Source: Gaiellasilicea sp963829845 (GTDB taxonomy: Bacteria > Actinomycetota > Thermoleophilia > Gaiellales > Gaiellaceae). From it: a DNA stretch of 64,000 nucleotides. Positions 10,065 through 20,073 of this stretch are shown piece by piece. Numbering within the stretch: position 1 is the stretch's first letter; each line of letters begins with the position of its first letter. The position numbers and the translations under genes are program-made. Under the pieces are notes generated by a model, which ran no database searches, was not told the origin of the DNA, and saw nothing but the letters and a program-made list of their open reading frames with translations. The DNA is taken from positions 62,001-126,000 of the forward strand of contig CAWHKD010000017.1 in assembly GCA_963829845.1 (NCBI GenBank), written 5' to 3'.

Positions 10065-10550
10065 CTAGATCGGCCGCGTGACGCTGCCGGGCTTCGTCGG
10101 CCGGAAGCGGGTGCTCCCGACCTTCTCGTTCTCGACCCGGCGGGCGATCAGCTCGACCTCCCGCTCGGCAGCCTGGTTCGCAAAGTTGGTCACGCGCGGC
10201 AGGTCGAACGAGTCGCCGTCGCTCGCGGACAGCGGCGCGCGCGAGGCGACGCCGAGCGCCATCACAGCGACTGCGGCAGCGGCACCGACGGCACGGACGC
10301 GGGCGTAGACAGGGCGCCGGCGCCAGACCGGGACAACGAGCGGTCGCTGCAGCGGTTGGAGCTCGGCGGCCCGCAGCTCGGCCGCGACTGCCGCCACCTC
10401 GACGGCGAAATGGCCGCAAGCTGCGCACCGCTGCAGGTGCGCGTCGAGCAGCTTTCGCTCGAGCTCGGAAAGCTCGCCGTCCGGCGCGAGCGCCGCCCAT
10501 GTTCGGGCGCGCTCACACAGGACTCCGTTCGGGTGTCCCACCATGGTCAT
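10065..10550 (-). CDS. zf-HC2 anti-sigma-like membrane protein
   Basis: About 160 residues. The N-terminal zinc-finger domain has CERARTW then LLDAHLQRCAACGHF (H-x3-C-x2-C), as in anti-sigma factors that bind group 4 sigma factors. One membrane helix follows (about residues 93-113, VGAAAAVAVMALGVAS), and the remaining ~50 residues would lie outside (NQAAEREVELIARRVENEKV). ATGs at 10550 and 10544 both fit; the second matches the spacing of the paralogue at 3125-3607. No sigma factor is encoded nearby, so it may act on a distant one or have another role. It is divergent from the lipoprotein gene. Confidence 0.75.
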   Translation of the reverse strand: MTMVGHPNGVLCERARTWAALAPDGELSELERKLLDAHLQRCAACGHFAVEVAAVAAELRAAELQPLQRPLVVPVWRRRPVYARVRAVGAAAAVAVMALGVASRAPLSASDGDSFDLPRVTNFANQAAEREVELIARRVENEKVGSTRFRPTKPGSVTRPI

Positions 10551-10599
10551 TCTGACGTGTGTTATCGACCGGAAGTTAGGGAGGCTCAAGTCCTCTCGC

Positions 10600-10605
10600 T
10601 ACCAT
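10600..10605 (+). promoter_or_regulatory. -10 element of a leaderless promoter (lipoprotein gene)
   Basis: TACCAT lies 7 bp before the GTG at 10613, the spacing expected when transcription starts at the start codon itself. No ribosome-binding site intervenes. Confidence 0.45.
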
Positions 10606-10612
10606 TGCCCCC

Positions 10613-11086
10613 GTGTTGCGGCCGGTCCTGATCGTTCTCGTGCTCCTCGCGGCGCTGCTGCTCGCCGGTTGCGGGGGCGACGAGGCGTCCCAGGAGGAGT
10701 TTGCGAGCGCCATGGTTTCGGCCCGGAACGACACCGATGCCGGCCTTGCCCAGATCGTCCAGGCATCGTCGTGGGACGACCTGACGGCGCGGATGAAAGT
10801 GGCCGCCGTCGAGGTACGCGGCGCTGCCGGCGATGTCCGCAAAGCTGACGCGCCGGACGACCTCGAGGACGAGCGGGACCTGCTCGCCGAGCGCCTGATC
10901 GCGCTCTCCGACGAGATCATCTCGACGGTCGAGACGTTCGAGGCGTTCCCGGATCAGACGTCGGCGACGCGGGCCTTGAACTTCGAGCAGTGGAACGCCG
11001 TGCAGGCGTCGCTGGCCAGCCTTCGCCGCGAGGGCATCAAGGTGCAAGCGCTCGAACGGCACAAGCCCGAGCTGCAGCGGCAGTAG
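10613..11086 (+). CDS. Small predicted lipoprotein
   Basis: A 157-residue protein with a lipoprotein signal: a hydrophobic N-terminus ending in LLLAGC, so Cys20 or thereabouts would be lipidated and the mature protein tethered outside the membrane. The rest is acidic and helical, with repeated Ala, Asp and Glu and a coiled-coil look (EDERDLLAERLIALSDEIIS). No enzymatic motif is seen and I do not recognise the family. It is the only plus-strand gene in the transporter region and converges on the OppF gene 10 bp further on. The start is GTG directly after a leaderless-type promoter. Confidence 0.75.
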   Translation: MLRPVLIVLVLLAALLLAGCGGDEASQEEFASAMVSARNDTDAGLAQIVQASSWDDLTARMKVAAVEVRGAAGDVRKADAPDDLEDERDLLAERLIALSDEIISTVETFEAFPDQTSATRALNFEQWNAVQASLASLRREGIKVQALERHKPELQRQ

Positions 11087-11096
11087 CGACGCGTCG

Positions 11097-12223
<1,127 letters not shown>

Positions 12224-12227
<4 letters not shown>

Positions 12228-13255
12228 GTCCCCTCCTCCAGCGCAGCCGCGCCGGCGACGACGTGCGCCTCGGCGAGCTCTTCCGCGTAATGGCAGCGTG
12301 ACACATGCGGCGCGCTGTCGCCGATCTGGCGCAGCTCGGGAATGTCGGTGCGGCACGGCAGCCGTCCACGCGAGAACGTGCAACGCGGATGGAAGGCACA
12401 ACCCGGCGGCGGCGCGATCATGCTGGGCGGCTGCCCCGGGATCGGTTGCAGCCACTCCTGCTCGGCGTCGAGACGGGCAAGGCTGTTCATCAGGCCGACC
12501 GTGTACGGATGCCGCGGCTCGCTGAAGATCGTGAAGACGTCGGCAAGCTCGACGACCCGGCCGGCGTACATGACGACGACGCGGTCGGCGAGCTCTGCGA
12601 TCAGGCCGAGGTCGTGGGTGATCAGGACGATTGCCGCGTGCGTCTCCTCGCGGGCCGCCTTGAGCACCTCCACGATCTGGGCCTGGATCGTGACGTCGAG
12701 CGCAGTCGTCGGCTCGTCGGCGATCAGGACGCTCGGGTTGTTCGCGATCGCCATCGCGATCATCGCGCGCTGGCGCATACCGCCCGAGAACTCGTGCGGA
12801 TACTGGGCGATACGGCGCTCGGCGGAGGGGACGCCGACCACCTCGAGCAGCTGGATCGCGCGCTTCTCCGCGTCGTGGGCGCTCATGCCGTCGTTGTGGG
12901 CGAGGAGTGCCTCGCTGATCTGGTTCCCGACCGTCAGCACCGGATTCAGCGACGTCATCGGATCCTGGAAGATCATCGCCATGTCGCCGCCGCGAAGGTC
13001 GCGCAGCTTCTTCTGCGACATCTTGAGCAGGTCGTCGCCCTTGTAGATCGCCTCGCCCTTCGGAATCCGGCCCTGCGGCGAGAGCCCGAGGATCGAGAGC
13101 ATCGAGACGCTCTTGCCCGAGCCGGACTCACCGACGATCCCCAGCACCTCACCGGGCATCAGGTCATAGCTGACGTCGGTGACCGCCTGGACGATTCCGT
13201 CCTCGGTGTTGAACTCGACTGTCAGATCGCGAATCGAGAGAATCGGGTCAGGCAC
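12224..13255 (-). CDS. Peptide ABC transporter ATPase, OppD/DppD type (second system)
   Basis: A 343-residue ATPase with GESGSGKS (Walker A), FQDPMTSLNP (Q loop), EFSGGMRQRAMIAMAI (signature), LIADEPTTALDV (Walker B), ITHDL (switch His) and CAFHPRCTF in the tail. The GTG start at 13255 overlaps the DppC-type permease by 8 bp, and the stop overlaps OppF by 4 bp, so the subunits are probably made in coupled amounts. All motifs are intact, in contrast to the frame problems in the first system. Confidence 0.94.
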
Positions 13256-14339
13256 GAACTCTCCGCTGGGTCGGGTCGAGCGCGTCGCGCAGTCCGTCGC
13301 CGATGAAGTTGATGCAGAGCGCGATGAGGACGATGACCAGACCCGGGAAGGTCACGAGCCACCACTTCTCGAAGCCCTCGCCCTGGCCGTCGTCGATCAG
13401 GGTCCCGAGCGACGGGTTGGGGGGCTGGATCCCGAAACCGAGGAAGGAAAGCGCCGCCTCGATCAGGATCGCGGCTGCGATGATCAGCGTCGTGTTGACG
13501 ATGATCGGTCCGAGCGCGTTCGGGAGCATGTGACGCAGGATGATTCGCGCATCGCCGGCGCCGCTTGCCTTCGCGGCTTCGACGTACTCCTTCTCGCGGA
13601 GGGAGAGGAAGACGCCGCGGACGATACGGGCGATCCCCGTCCAGAGCAGGAGCGCCAGGATCACGCCGACCTTGAGCGGGTCGCCGTTGCCGAAGAACGT
13701 GGCCGCGGTCAGCAACACCGCGAGGCCGGGCAGCGTCAGGATCAGGTCGGTGAAGCGCATCAGGAGGTTGTCGGTCGCGCCGCCGTAGTAGCCGGCGAGC
13801 GAGCCGATCGTCGTTCCGATCGTCGTCGAGAGGAAGGCGACGAAGAATGCGACCCAGAGCGACGTGCGCAGGCCGAAGATGACCCGGCTGAGATAGTCGC
13901 GGCCGAGCAGATCGGTGCCGAAGAGGTGCTTGTCCTTCGTCGTCGGCGGTGAGGTGATGTTGAAGAGGTCGAGCTCGTCGAAACCGTACGGCGCCACGCG
14001 CTTCGCGAAGATGGCGACGAGGGAGATCAGGAAGAGCACGATCAGGCTGACCACCGCCAGCCGGTGGCGGAAGAAGCGGATGCGCGCGTAGGCCCACTGG
14101 CTGCGCGCCTTCGGCTCGACGCCGGCCTGCTGCGCGATGAGATCGGCGGCCGGGACCTCGGCGAGCTCGCTGGGGCTCATCGCGAGCGCCGGCGAGAGCG
14201 GGGCGATCGGCTCCTCGGGCACAGCGACGGAACCGGGGTGGCCGTGCGCAGAGGCCGGCTGGCCGACGCTGTAGGAGTTGAGCGGGACGTCTTCCCGGTC
14301 GTGCGCCCGCGTATCGTCTCCCGGCGCGTGCTCAGTCAT
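13248..14339 (-). CDS. Peptide ABC transporter permease, DppC type (second system)
   Basis: A 363-residue permease with a long hydrophilic N-terminus (about 90 residues) before helix 1 (RLAVVSLIVLFLISLVAIF). HLFGTDLLGRDYLSRVIFG is the typical DppC entry, and the EAA loop reads EYVEAAKASGAGDARIILRHMLPN. It ends with GDGLRDALDPTQ. The ATG at 14339 overlaps the preceding DppB gene by 8 bp. Partners are the DppB-type permease upstream and the ATPases downstream. Confidence 0.94.
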   Translation of the reverse strand: MTEHAPGDDTRAHDREDVPLNSYSVGQPASAHGHPGSVAVPEEPIAPLSPALAMSPSELAEVPAADLIAQQAGVEPKARSQWAYARIRFFRHRLAVVSLIVLFLISLVAIFAKRVAPYGFDELDLFNITSPPTTKDKHLFGTDLLGRDYLSRVIFGLRTSLWVAFFVAFLSTTIGTTIGSLAGYYGGATDNLLMRFTDLILTLPGLAVLLTAATFFGNGDPLKVGVILALLLWTGIARIVRGVFLSLREKEYVEAAKASGAGDARIILRHMLPNALGPIIVNTTLIIAAAILIEAALSFLGFGIQPPNPSLGTLIDDGQGEGFEKWWLVTFPGLVIVLIALCINFIGDGLRDALDPTQRRVRA

Positions 14340-15306
14340 AGCGCACGCGTGGGTCGAGCAGGCCGTACGCGATGTCGGCGATCAGGTTGAAGATGATGAT
14401 CATCACGGCGGTGACCATGAGGAAGGCCATCACCGGATATGGGTCATTGCTGAAGAGTCCATTCACGAAGTAGAGCCCCATGCCGTCGAGCGAGAAGACG
14501 GTCTCGGTGATAATGGCGCCGCCGAGCAGTGTGCCGAAGTCGAGCGCGACCAGCGTGACGAGCGGGATCAGCGCGTTCCGGAGCGCGTGCTTCATCATCA
14601 CCTTGCGCTCGTTCAGACCCTTGGCGCGGGCGGTCCGCACGTAGTCGGAGTTGATCACCTCGAGCATGGCGGCGCGCATGTAACGCGAGTACCCGGCGAT
14701 CCCGGCGACCATGAGCACGAAGATCGGCAGCGCCAGATGGTGTGCCCGGTCGATCCAGAAATGAATTCCGGTGCCCGGGTCGACCGAGTTCAAGTTCGCG
14801 ATCGGGAATAAGCGGTGCCCGGTACGCTCATAGATCTGGACCACGGCGACCTGGCACATCAGCGCCAGCCAGAACACGGGCGTCGCGAGACCGAGGAAGC
14901 TGAACGTCGTCATCGTGTAGTCGAAGCCGGAGTACTGCCTGATCGCGGAGTAGACCCCGATCAGGACGGCGAAGAAGACGATCAGTATCTGCGCCATGAT
15001 CACGAGCTGCAGCGTGTTCTTCATCACGCGCCAGAGCTCGGGGAGGATCGGGCGGTTGTCGAGGAGCGTCGAGCCGAACTGGTTCGTGACCGCGTCCTGG
15101 ACCCAGTAGAGATAGCGCTTCGGAATCGGGTCGTCGAGGTGCTTGCGATCGATCACGTTCTGCACCGTCAGCTCGGAGACGTTCGGTGAGATCCGGAGGC
15201 CGGCGAGCGGGTCGCCGGAGACGGTCACGAACGTGAAGACGAGGAAGCTCGCCAGCACCAGCACAACGGCGCTGTAGAGCAGTCGGCGGATGATGTAGGT
15301 GAGCAC
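14332..15306 (-). CDS. Peptide ABC transporter permease, DppB type (second system)
   Basis: A 324-residue permease. Helix 1 is at the very N-terminus (MLTYIIRRLLYSAVVLVLASF), as usual for DppB. The EAA loop reads DYVRTARAKGLNERKVMMKHALRN, and the C-terminus ends ADIAYGLLDPRVRYD. The start is GTG at 15306 with only a weak upstream Shine-Dalgarno (AGGA). It follows the binding-protein gene after two stem-loops. Confidence 0.94.
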   Translation of the reverse strand: MLTYIIRRLLYSAVVLVLASFLVFTFVTVSGDPLAGLRISPNVSELTVQNVIDRKHLDDPIPKRYLYWVQDAVTNQFGSTLLDNRPILPELWRVMKNTLQLVIMAQILIVFFAVLIGVYSAIRQYSGFDYTMTTFSFLGLATPVFWLALMCQVAVVQIYERTGHRLFPIANLNSVDPGTGIHFWIDRAHHLALPIFVLMVAGIAGYSRYMRAAMLEVINSDYVRTARAKGLNERKVMMKHALRNALIPLVTLVALDFGTLLGGAIITETVFSLDGMGLYFVNGLFSNDPYPVMAFLMVTAVMIIIFNLIADIAYGLLDPRVRYD

Positions 15307-15333
15307 GTAGGGGTCGAATCCTAGGTGATGGGC

Positions 15334-15360
15334 CCCGCCTCCGCCTAGGGCGGAGGCGGG
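15334..15360. terminator. Perfect 12-bp GC hairpin between binding protein and permease (second system)
   Basis: CCCGCCTCCGCC (15334-15345) pairs with GGCGGAGGCGGG (15349-15360) around a 3-base loop. It sits between the binding-protein stop (15409) and the DppB start (15306), the same position as the hairpin in the first transporter, though the sequences differ. No U run follows. Confidence 0.6.
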
Positions 15361-15369
15361 ACCCCAGGT

Positions 15370-15395
15370 CGTCTCCGTTTTAACTGACGGAGACG
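15370..15395. terminator. Second stem-loop after the binding-protein gene
   Basis: CGTCTCCGT (15370-15378) pairs with ACGGAGACG (15387-15395) around an 8-base loop. With the hairpin at 15334-15360 it forms a tandem pair directly after the binding-protein stop. Confidence 0.5.
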
Positions 15396-15408
15396 AGTGA
15401 GACGGGTG

Positions 15409-17043
15409 TTACTGGGTCGTCCAGTCGGAGATGTTCCAGGGAGCACCCTCCTGCGTCGGGTTGACCGCAGGACCCTTCACCTTGTTCGCGCGGATCACGT
15501 ACAGCGGCCGGGCGAACATCGGGATCGAGGGAATGTCCTTGACCATGTACTTCAGCTCGGCTGCGTTCAGCAGCTCAGCCCGCTTCGCGGCGTCGAGCGT
15601 GGTCGAGACCTGGTTCAGGACCTTCGACAGTGCCTGGTTGCAGTAGGCGCCGTCGTTCTGGTCGCCACCGCAGCCGTAGATGTCCTTCGCCGTGATGTTC
15701 GTGGTCGGCGAGCCGACCCATGCGAACAGCATCAGGTCCCAGTCCCGCGAGGGCAGCGTCGTGCCGAACAGCACACCACTGGTCTGGAAGCGGGCCACCA
15801 GCTCGATGCCGACGGACTTCAGCTGCCGCTGGATGATCTCGTACGTCAGGGCGCGGAGCTGGTTGCCCGTCGTCGTGTGGAACCGGAACGACAGCTTGCC
15901 GACGTTCGGGCACGAGAAGATCTTGTCGTTGCCCGCGCTCGGCTTGTCCGGACCACCGGTGCAGCCGTGACCCTTGAGCGTGCTGATCACCTTGGCCTGG
16001 TTGAACTGCCACGCGGCGAAGTTCCGCTTGTACGGGAGCTCGAACGGCTTGTAGATGAGGCTCTGAAGCGCCGGCAGGCCCTTCGAGATCTCACCGTAGA
16101 GCGCGCCCGCGACCTGTGACCGGTTCATGCCCTGGAGCATGGCCTGCCGCACCCACGGCTGCTTCAGGGCCGGATGCCCGTCCTTGCCGAACTGGAAGTC
16201 GATGTGCTCGTAGGTGTAACCGACCTTCGTGTCGACCTTGAACTTGCTGTCCTTCATGAAGTCGGCGATCTGGAGCTGCGGCTGCGGGTCGGCAACCTGA
16301 CCCTCGCCGGCCTTCAGCGCCTGGAACCGCGAGTTCGTGTCGAGGATGTACCGGAACACCATCCGGTCGAGCTTCATCGCCGTGCTGGCCTTGTACTTCG
16401 GGTTCTTGACGACCGTGAGCTGGACGCCCTTCTGCCAGCTGGAGAACTTCCACGGGCCGCTCGAGACCGGAAGCGAGTTCAGGAACATCTCGTTCATGTT
16501 CTTGCCCTTGACGATGTGGGCCGGGTACGGGCCGCCCGAGACCAGGGCCTCCCAGTCCGCGTACACCTTCTTGAAGACGACCGTGACCGACTTGCTGTTG
16601 CCGCGCGTCACGCTCTTGATGTCCTCCCAGCCGCTGCGGCTGATCGGGTTGTGCTTCGGGTCGATGAAGACCTGCCAGGTCGCCCAGAAGTCCTCGGCGA
16701 CGACCGGCTTGCCGTCACTCCACACCGCTTCCTTCTTGTACGTGAACTTGACGGTCAGCGGGTTCGCCTTCGTGACCGTCGGCTTGGCCGTGCAGAGCCG
16801 GGGCACGAACGCCGCCGACGCGTTGCGGATCTGGCAGCCGTACCAGATGTTGTTCAGCACGAGGCTCGTCGCGGCGGTGTTGTTCCCCACCCACGGGCCC
16901 TGCATGTTCGGCGGCTCCTGCTCGTGGATGTACACGACAGTGCCGGCGCTTGTCTTCGCGGGCGACGCCGTGGCGCCGGGACCGACGATCATGCTTACGA
17001 CGAGCACCAGGCCCGCCAGAAGCCAAAGTGAGCGTTTGCTCAT
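15409..17043 (-). CDS. Peptide-type ABC transporter substrate-binding protein (second system)
   Basis: A 544-residue family 5 solute receptor. A Sec signal peptide (LWLLAGLVLVVSMIVG) ends near ATASPA, with no lipobox. Typical elements are TVVYIHEQEPPNMQ at the mature start, WSDGKPVVAEDFWATWQVF, and DWDLMLFAWVGSPTTN. Several cysteines (YGCQIRNA, RLCTAK, GCTGGPDK, FSCPN, YGCGG, YCNQ) suggest disulfides outside the cell. It heads the second importer, followed by DppB, DppC, OppD and OppF. The ligand is not deducible. Confidence 0.92.
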   Translation of the reverse strand: MSKRSLWLLAGLVLVVSMIVGPGATASPAKTSAGTVVYIHEQEPPNMQGPWVGNNTAATSLVLNNIWYGCQIRNASAAFVPRLCTAKPTVTKANPLTVKFTYKKEAVWSDGKPVVAEDFWATWQVFIDPKHNPISRSGWEDIKSVTRGNSKSVTVVFKKVYADWEALVSGGPYPAHIVKGKNMNEMFLNSLPVSSGPWKFSSWQKGVQLTVVKNPKYKASTAMKLDRMVFRYILDTNSRFQALKAGEGQVADPQPQLQIADFMKDSKFKVDTKVGYTYEHIDFQFGKDGHPALKQPWVRQAMLQGMNRSQVAGALYGEISKGLPALQSLIYKPFELPYKRNFAAWQFNQAKVISTLKGHGCTGGPDKPSAGNDKIFSCPNVGKLSFRFHTTTGNQLRALTYEIIQRQLKSVGIELVARFQTSGVLFGTTLPSRDWDLMLFAWVGSPTTNITAKDIYGCGGDQNDGAYCNQALSKVLNQVSTTLDAAKRAELLNAAELKYMVKDIPSIPMFARPLYVIRANKVKGPAVNPTQEGAPWNISDWTTQ

Positions 17044-17168
17044 GTATCCCCTCCGTTAACGATTCTTCCTGCCGAAACTCTCCCGTGCCGAGTGCTGGCC
17101 CGTGCCGCGGTTCGAGTGCAGGATCATGATGTGTGACGTTCGCGGGCAGAGATAGTTAGGAGAGAGAG

Positions 17169-17537
17169 ATGAAACTTCCGGATCGAGGTCAAGCACCGAG
17201 AAAGCCTGCCGACGACTTCGTCGCAGCCGAGGAGGCCGGACGCCTCGCTGAGCGGGCCACGGCCGCGCTCGCGCGGGCGGACGGGGTCGACTGGTACGAG
17301 GAGAACGGCACTGCGATCGACGAGGCGGCGTTCGCACTCACCCGCCTGCGCAGGGCTCAGGCCGGTCTGCGCGGCGGCCCGCAGCAGGGCGACGAGGCTG
17401 TACGACGGGTGCTCGAGCAGGCCAGCCCGGAGGCGGTGCTGTGGCTCGCGAGCCGGGCCATCTCGTACATGGACGAGTCGGGCTACCCGGAGGCGGTCGA
17501 GCCCTGGTTCCAGGCGCTCCTGGACCCGCACGGTTGA
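17169..17537 (+). CDS. Conserved-looking hypothetical protein, 122 aa
   Basis: A soluble, acidic, helix-rich protein of 122 residues. It has a good start: AGGAG lies about 8 bp before the ATG. Recognisable stretches are DDFVAAEEAGRLAERATAALARADGVDWYEENG and a C-terminus with aromatic residues (PEAVEPWFQALLDPHG). No cysteines, signal peptide or membrane segment are seen. I do not recognise the family. It is divergent from the binding-protein gene (125-bp spacer) and convergent with the VWA gene. Confidence 0.65.
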   Translation: MKLPDRGQAPRKPADDFVAAEEAGRLAERATAALARADGVDWYEENGTAIDEAAFALTRLRRAQAGLRGGPQQGDEAVRRVLEQASPEAVLWLASRAISYMDESGYPEAVEPWFQALLDPHG

Positions 17538-17571
17538 GTGCGCAGGAAGACCGCTAAGGGGCGGCTTCGCG

Positions 17572-17601
17572 GCCCGGCAGGCGACCGGACCCGTGCCGGG
17601 C
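17572..17601. terminator. Possible convergent terminator hairpin
   Basis: GCCCGGC (17572-17578) pairs with GCCGGGC (17595-17601) in the 63-bp space between two converging genes, touching the VWA stop codon. The loop is 16 bases and there is no U run, so this is tentative. Confidence 0.35.
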
Positions 17602-18566
17602 TAGCGGTCGCGGCGCCAGAGCAGCAGCGCCAGCGGCAGGAAGATCGCCCCGGCGAGGTACGGCGCCAAGGCGATCCGGTTCCGCTTCTGCCCCTGCACG
17701 ACCGTCGTGCCCTCACCGAGCGCGTTCCCGGCGGCGGCAATCGCGGCGTCGAGGTCGTCCTCCGCGTAGACGCGGCCGCCGAGCGTGTCGGCCGCGGCGT
17801 CGAGGATGTCACGCGAGCGCGGATCCGGGCTGTACTGCGGCTCGGGCTGGTTCCCGTCGAAGACGCGCTCGTCGCCGTCCCAGACGTGGAGGAAGATCGT
17901 GTCGACGCCGGGCGGGCGGCGGAAGGCCGCGGCGATCTTGGCGCCGGCGATCGGGACGCTCTCGCCGTCCGTGATCACGAAGATCAGCCGATTGCGGACG
18001 GTGGGCGTGAAGAAGCGGCGGCTGACGATCGTCTCGAGTGCGGCGAGCCGGGTCGCGGTGGAAACGAAGGCGCCCTGCGGCGGCGGCCGGTCGATCCCGA
18101 GCGACCTGCCCAGCGTCGCCGCGAAGACGTCGTCGTCCTGGCTCGGGAACAGATGTGGGAGGACGCGGTCGGTGAAGGAAGCGATGCCGACCGGCACGTC
18201 GTCAAAGGCGCTGCGGAAGCGGAGCGCGGCGGCCGTTGCGCGCGCGTAGCGGATCTGCGAGCGCGGGCTCGTCCGCGCGAGCATCGAGCGCGAGGTGTCG
18301 ATCACGACGATCGCCTCCGCGTCGTCGCGGACCCGCTTGTCCGAGGTCCACTCGAGCCGCGGCTGTGCGGCCGCGAGCCCGAGCAGGGCGGCAGCGACGA
18401 CGATCGCTGCGACGGCGGCGCGGATGACACGAGGCCTCGGCTCGGGCAGGCCGATCGCACGCCGGACCGACTCACCGCGACGGTGGAGAAGCGCGAGCGC
18501 GACGAGCGGCACGACCACGACGACCGCGATCAGCGCCCCGAGGGGCGTCAGCAGCGTCACGTCCAT
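17601..18566 (-). CDS. VWA-domain membrane protein (BatA/BatB-like)
   Basis: A 321-residue protein with two N-terminal membrane helices (LIAVVVVVPLVALALL and AAVAAIVVAAALLGLAAA), a von Willebrand A domain, and a C-terminal helix (YLAGAIFLPLALLLW). The metal-ion-dependent adhesion site is readable as DTSRS, with a later DGES. Such proteins sit in aerotolerance (Bat)-type operons with MoxR and DUF58, acting in envelope or protein-complex maturation; the exact target is unknown. The ATG at 18566 overlaps the upstream stop as TGATG. It is the last gene of the MoxR cluster. Confidence 0.85.
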   Translation of the reverse strand: MDVTLLTPLGALIAVVVVVPLVALALLHRRGESVRRAIGLPEPRPRVIRAAVAAIVVAAALLGLAAAQPRLEWTSDKRVRDDAEAIVVIDTSRSMLARTSPRSQIRYARATAAALRFRSAFDDVPVGIASFTDRVLPHLFPSQDDDVFAATLGRSLGIDRPPPQGAFVSTATRLAALETIVSRRFFTPTVRNRLIFVITDGESVPIAGAKIAAAFRRPPGVDTIFLHVWDGDERVFDGNQPEPQYSPDPRSRDILDAAADTLGGRVYAEDDLDAAIAAAGNALGEGTTVVQGQKRNRIALAPYLAGAIFLPLALLLWRRDR

Positions 18567-19234
18567 CAGTACCCGCTGCCGGGCGCGCCGGCACCGGCAC
18601 CGCGCGACCCCTTGCCGCCCGCGGACGGGTTCTCGCCGGCTGCGGCCTCGGTCGGCAGCAGCCCCTGGCCCCGCTGCAGCATCAGCTGGAGGTTGTACTT
18701 CGCATCGTCGTTCTCGGGATCGAGGCCGATCGCCTGCTCGAAGCTCGCGATCGCTGCCAGCAGGAGCTCGGAACGGTCCTGCTGCTGCGTGCCCGGCTGC
18801 GGGGTCGAGTTCCAGGCGGCGACCGCGACAACCCCGAGCAGACTCGAGGCACGGGAGCGGAGGACCGGGTCCGGGTCGCGGACGACGATCGACTCCAACC
18901 GCTCGGCCAGCTCGGTGCGGCGGATCGCGAGCATCGGATCGGAGACCGTGGAGTCGAGGAGCTTGCTCTGCCGCAGCACGCGAAGCATCTGCCGGAAGGC
19001 GATGTCGTCCCGGACGCCGAGCAGGCGCTCGCCGGCACCGAACGGCGCCAGCGCCCGCGGGCTCCAGCCGCTCGGGGGCGCGCCGGTGGCGAAGCGGACG
19101 TCGTCGGCCGGGATCGCGCTCCGCGAGCGTGCGACGTCGACCGCGACGAGGGCAAGGAGGACCGCGCCGACGACGCAGGCGGCGGCCACGACGAGCAGCA
19201 GTTCGCGCGGCAGGTGCGGCAGCCGGCGCCTCAT
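18566..19234 (-). CDS. Membrane-anchored TPR-like protein of the MoxR/VWA cluster
   Basis: A 222-residue protein with an N-terminal membrane helix (ELLLVVAAACVVGAVLLALVAVDVA). ELLLAAIASFEQAIGLDPENDDAKYNLQLMLQ near the C-terminus is a tetratricopeptide-type repeat. The last 35 residues are Gly/Ala/Ser-rich and look disordered. TPR proteins are standard companions of VWA proteins in Bat operons, where they may hold the complex together; that role here is inferred from position. Its ATG lies 4 bp inside the upstream VWA gene. Confidence 0.7.
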   Translation of the reverse strand: MRRRLPHLPRELLLVVAAACVVGAVLLALVAVDVARSRSAIPADDVRFATGAPPSGWSPRALAPFGAGERLLGVRDDIAFRQMLRVLRQSKLLDSTVSDPMLAIRRTELAERLESIVVRDPDPVLRSRASSLLGVVAVAAWNSTPQPGTQQQDRSELLLAAIASFEQAIGLDPENDDAKYNLQLMLQRGQGLLPTEAAAGENPSAGGKGSRGAGAGAPGSGY

Positions 19235-20073
19235 GCGGCCGCCTTCCTTCGCGCCGGGAATGGCAGCGCGAGCCGGCCGGCGTAGCGCTCGTGGCCGGCG
19301 AGCGCGACGAGGAAGAGCGCCCCGAGCAGGAGCAGCGTGCTCGGTAGGGGCCGCGGCTTGGCGTCCGGCGGCTCCGGCTCGCGGACGGGACCGTCGGCGA
19401 GTGGATGGAACGCGCCTGGGCCGAGGATGCCGCCGAAGAGCGCCCGGGCGTCACTTCCGGGACCGAGCGCGAGCAGCCGCACCGGCGTGCCCTCGCGCTT
19501 GATCTCACGGAGAACGCGGGCGGTCTCGGGCACGTCGTCGGGAGACGTCTCGAGGTCGCTGACGAGTAGGATCGAGCCGTCCTTCACCTTGTCGCCGTCG
19601 AGCATGTCCTGCGCAAGCTGGAGCGCCGCCGAGATGCGGGTGCCGGCACGGAACGTGTCCGACCAGGGGCTGACGACCTTGCCGGAGCTCGTCGGGGTGA
19701 GCAGCCGGATGATCGGCTTCAGCTCGCGCGACGGCGTCCCCGGCGGCAGCAGCTCGTACGCGACGTCCGAGAAGACGACGACGCCGACAGGCGCGTCCGA
19801 GTCGACGAGCGACTGGAGCGTGCGGCGGACGACGCCGGACTGGTCGTCCAGGATCGAGAGCGAGAGGTCGAGGACGACGACGCCGGTCGTGCCCGTCGGC
19901 AGCAAGCCCCGGTCGCTCGGGTCGAGCTGGCGCGCACTCAGGACCGCGGCCGCGAGCAGGACGATCGCGCCGCCGCCGAAGAGCACCCGCAGCGCGAGCG
20001 TGCGCCGGGCCGCGGATCGGAACGAGGCGGTGTCGTGGGTGTCCACCGCTGGGCGGCTACTCAGTCCGAGCAC
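19231..20073 (-). CDS. VWA-domain membrane protein (second of the cluster)
   Basis: A 280-residue protein with an N-terminal helix (LRVLFGGGAIVLLAAAVL), a VWA domain with MIDAS DLSLS and a later SDLETS, and a C-terminal helix (LLLLGALFLVALAG). The frame is open further upstream, but the GTG at 20073 is preferred because GGAGGAGG lies 5 bp before it; this start overlaps the upstream gene by 17 bp. Two VWA proteins in one cluster is the usual BatA/BatB arrangement. Confidence 0.8.
   Translation of the reverse strand: MLGLSSRPAVDTHDTASFRSAARRTLALRVLFGGGAIVLLAAAVLSARQLDPSDRGLLPTGTTGVVVLDLSLSILDDQSGVVRRTLQSLVDSDAPVGVVVFSDVAYELLPPGTPSRELKPIIRLLTPTSSGKVVSPWSDTFRAGTRISAALQLAQDMLDGDKVKDGSILLVSDLETSPDDVPETARVLREIKREGTPVRLLALGPGSDARALFGGILGPGAFHPLADGPVREPEPPDAKPRPLPSTLLLLGALFLVALAGHERYAGRLALPFPARRKAAA

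Noticed and set aside
17601..20073. VWA genes as part of a ternary toxin or defence system
   Set aside because: Gene order with MoxR, DUF58, BatD-like and TPR proteins fits the ordinary Bat-type cluster; no nuclease or effector is present.
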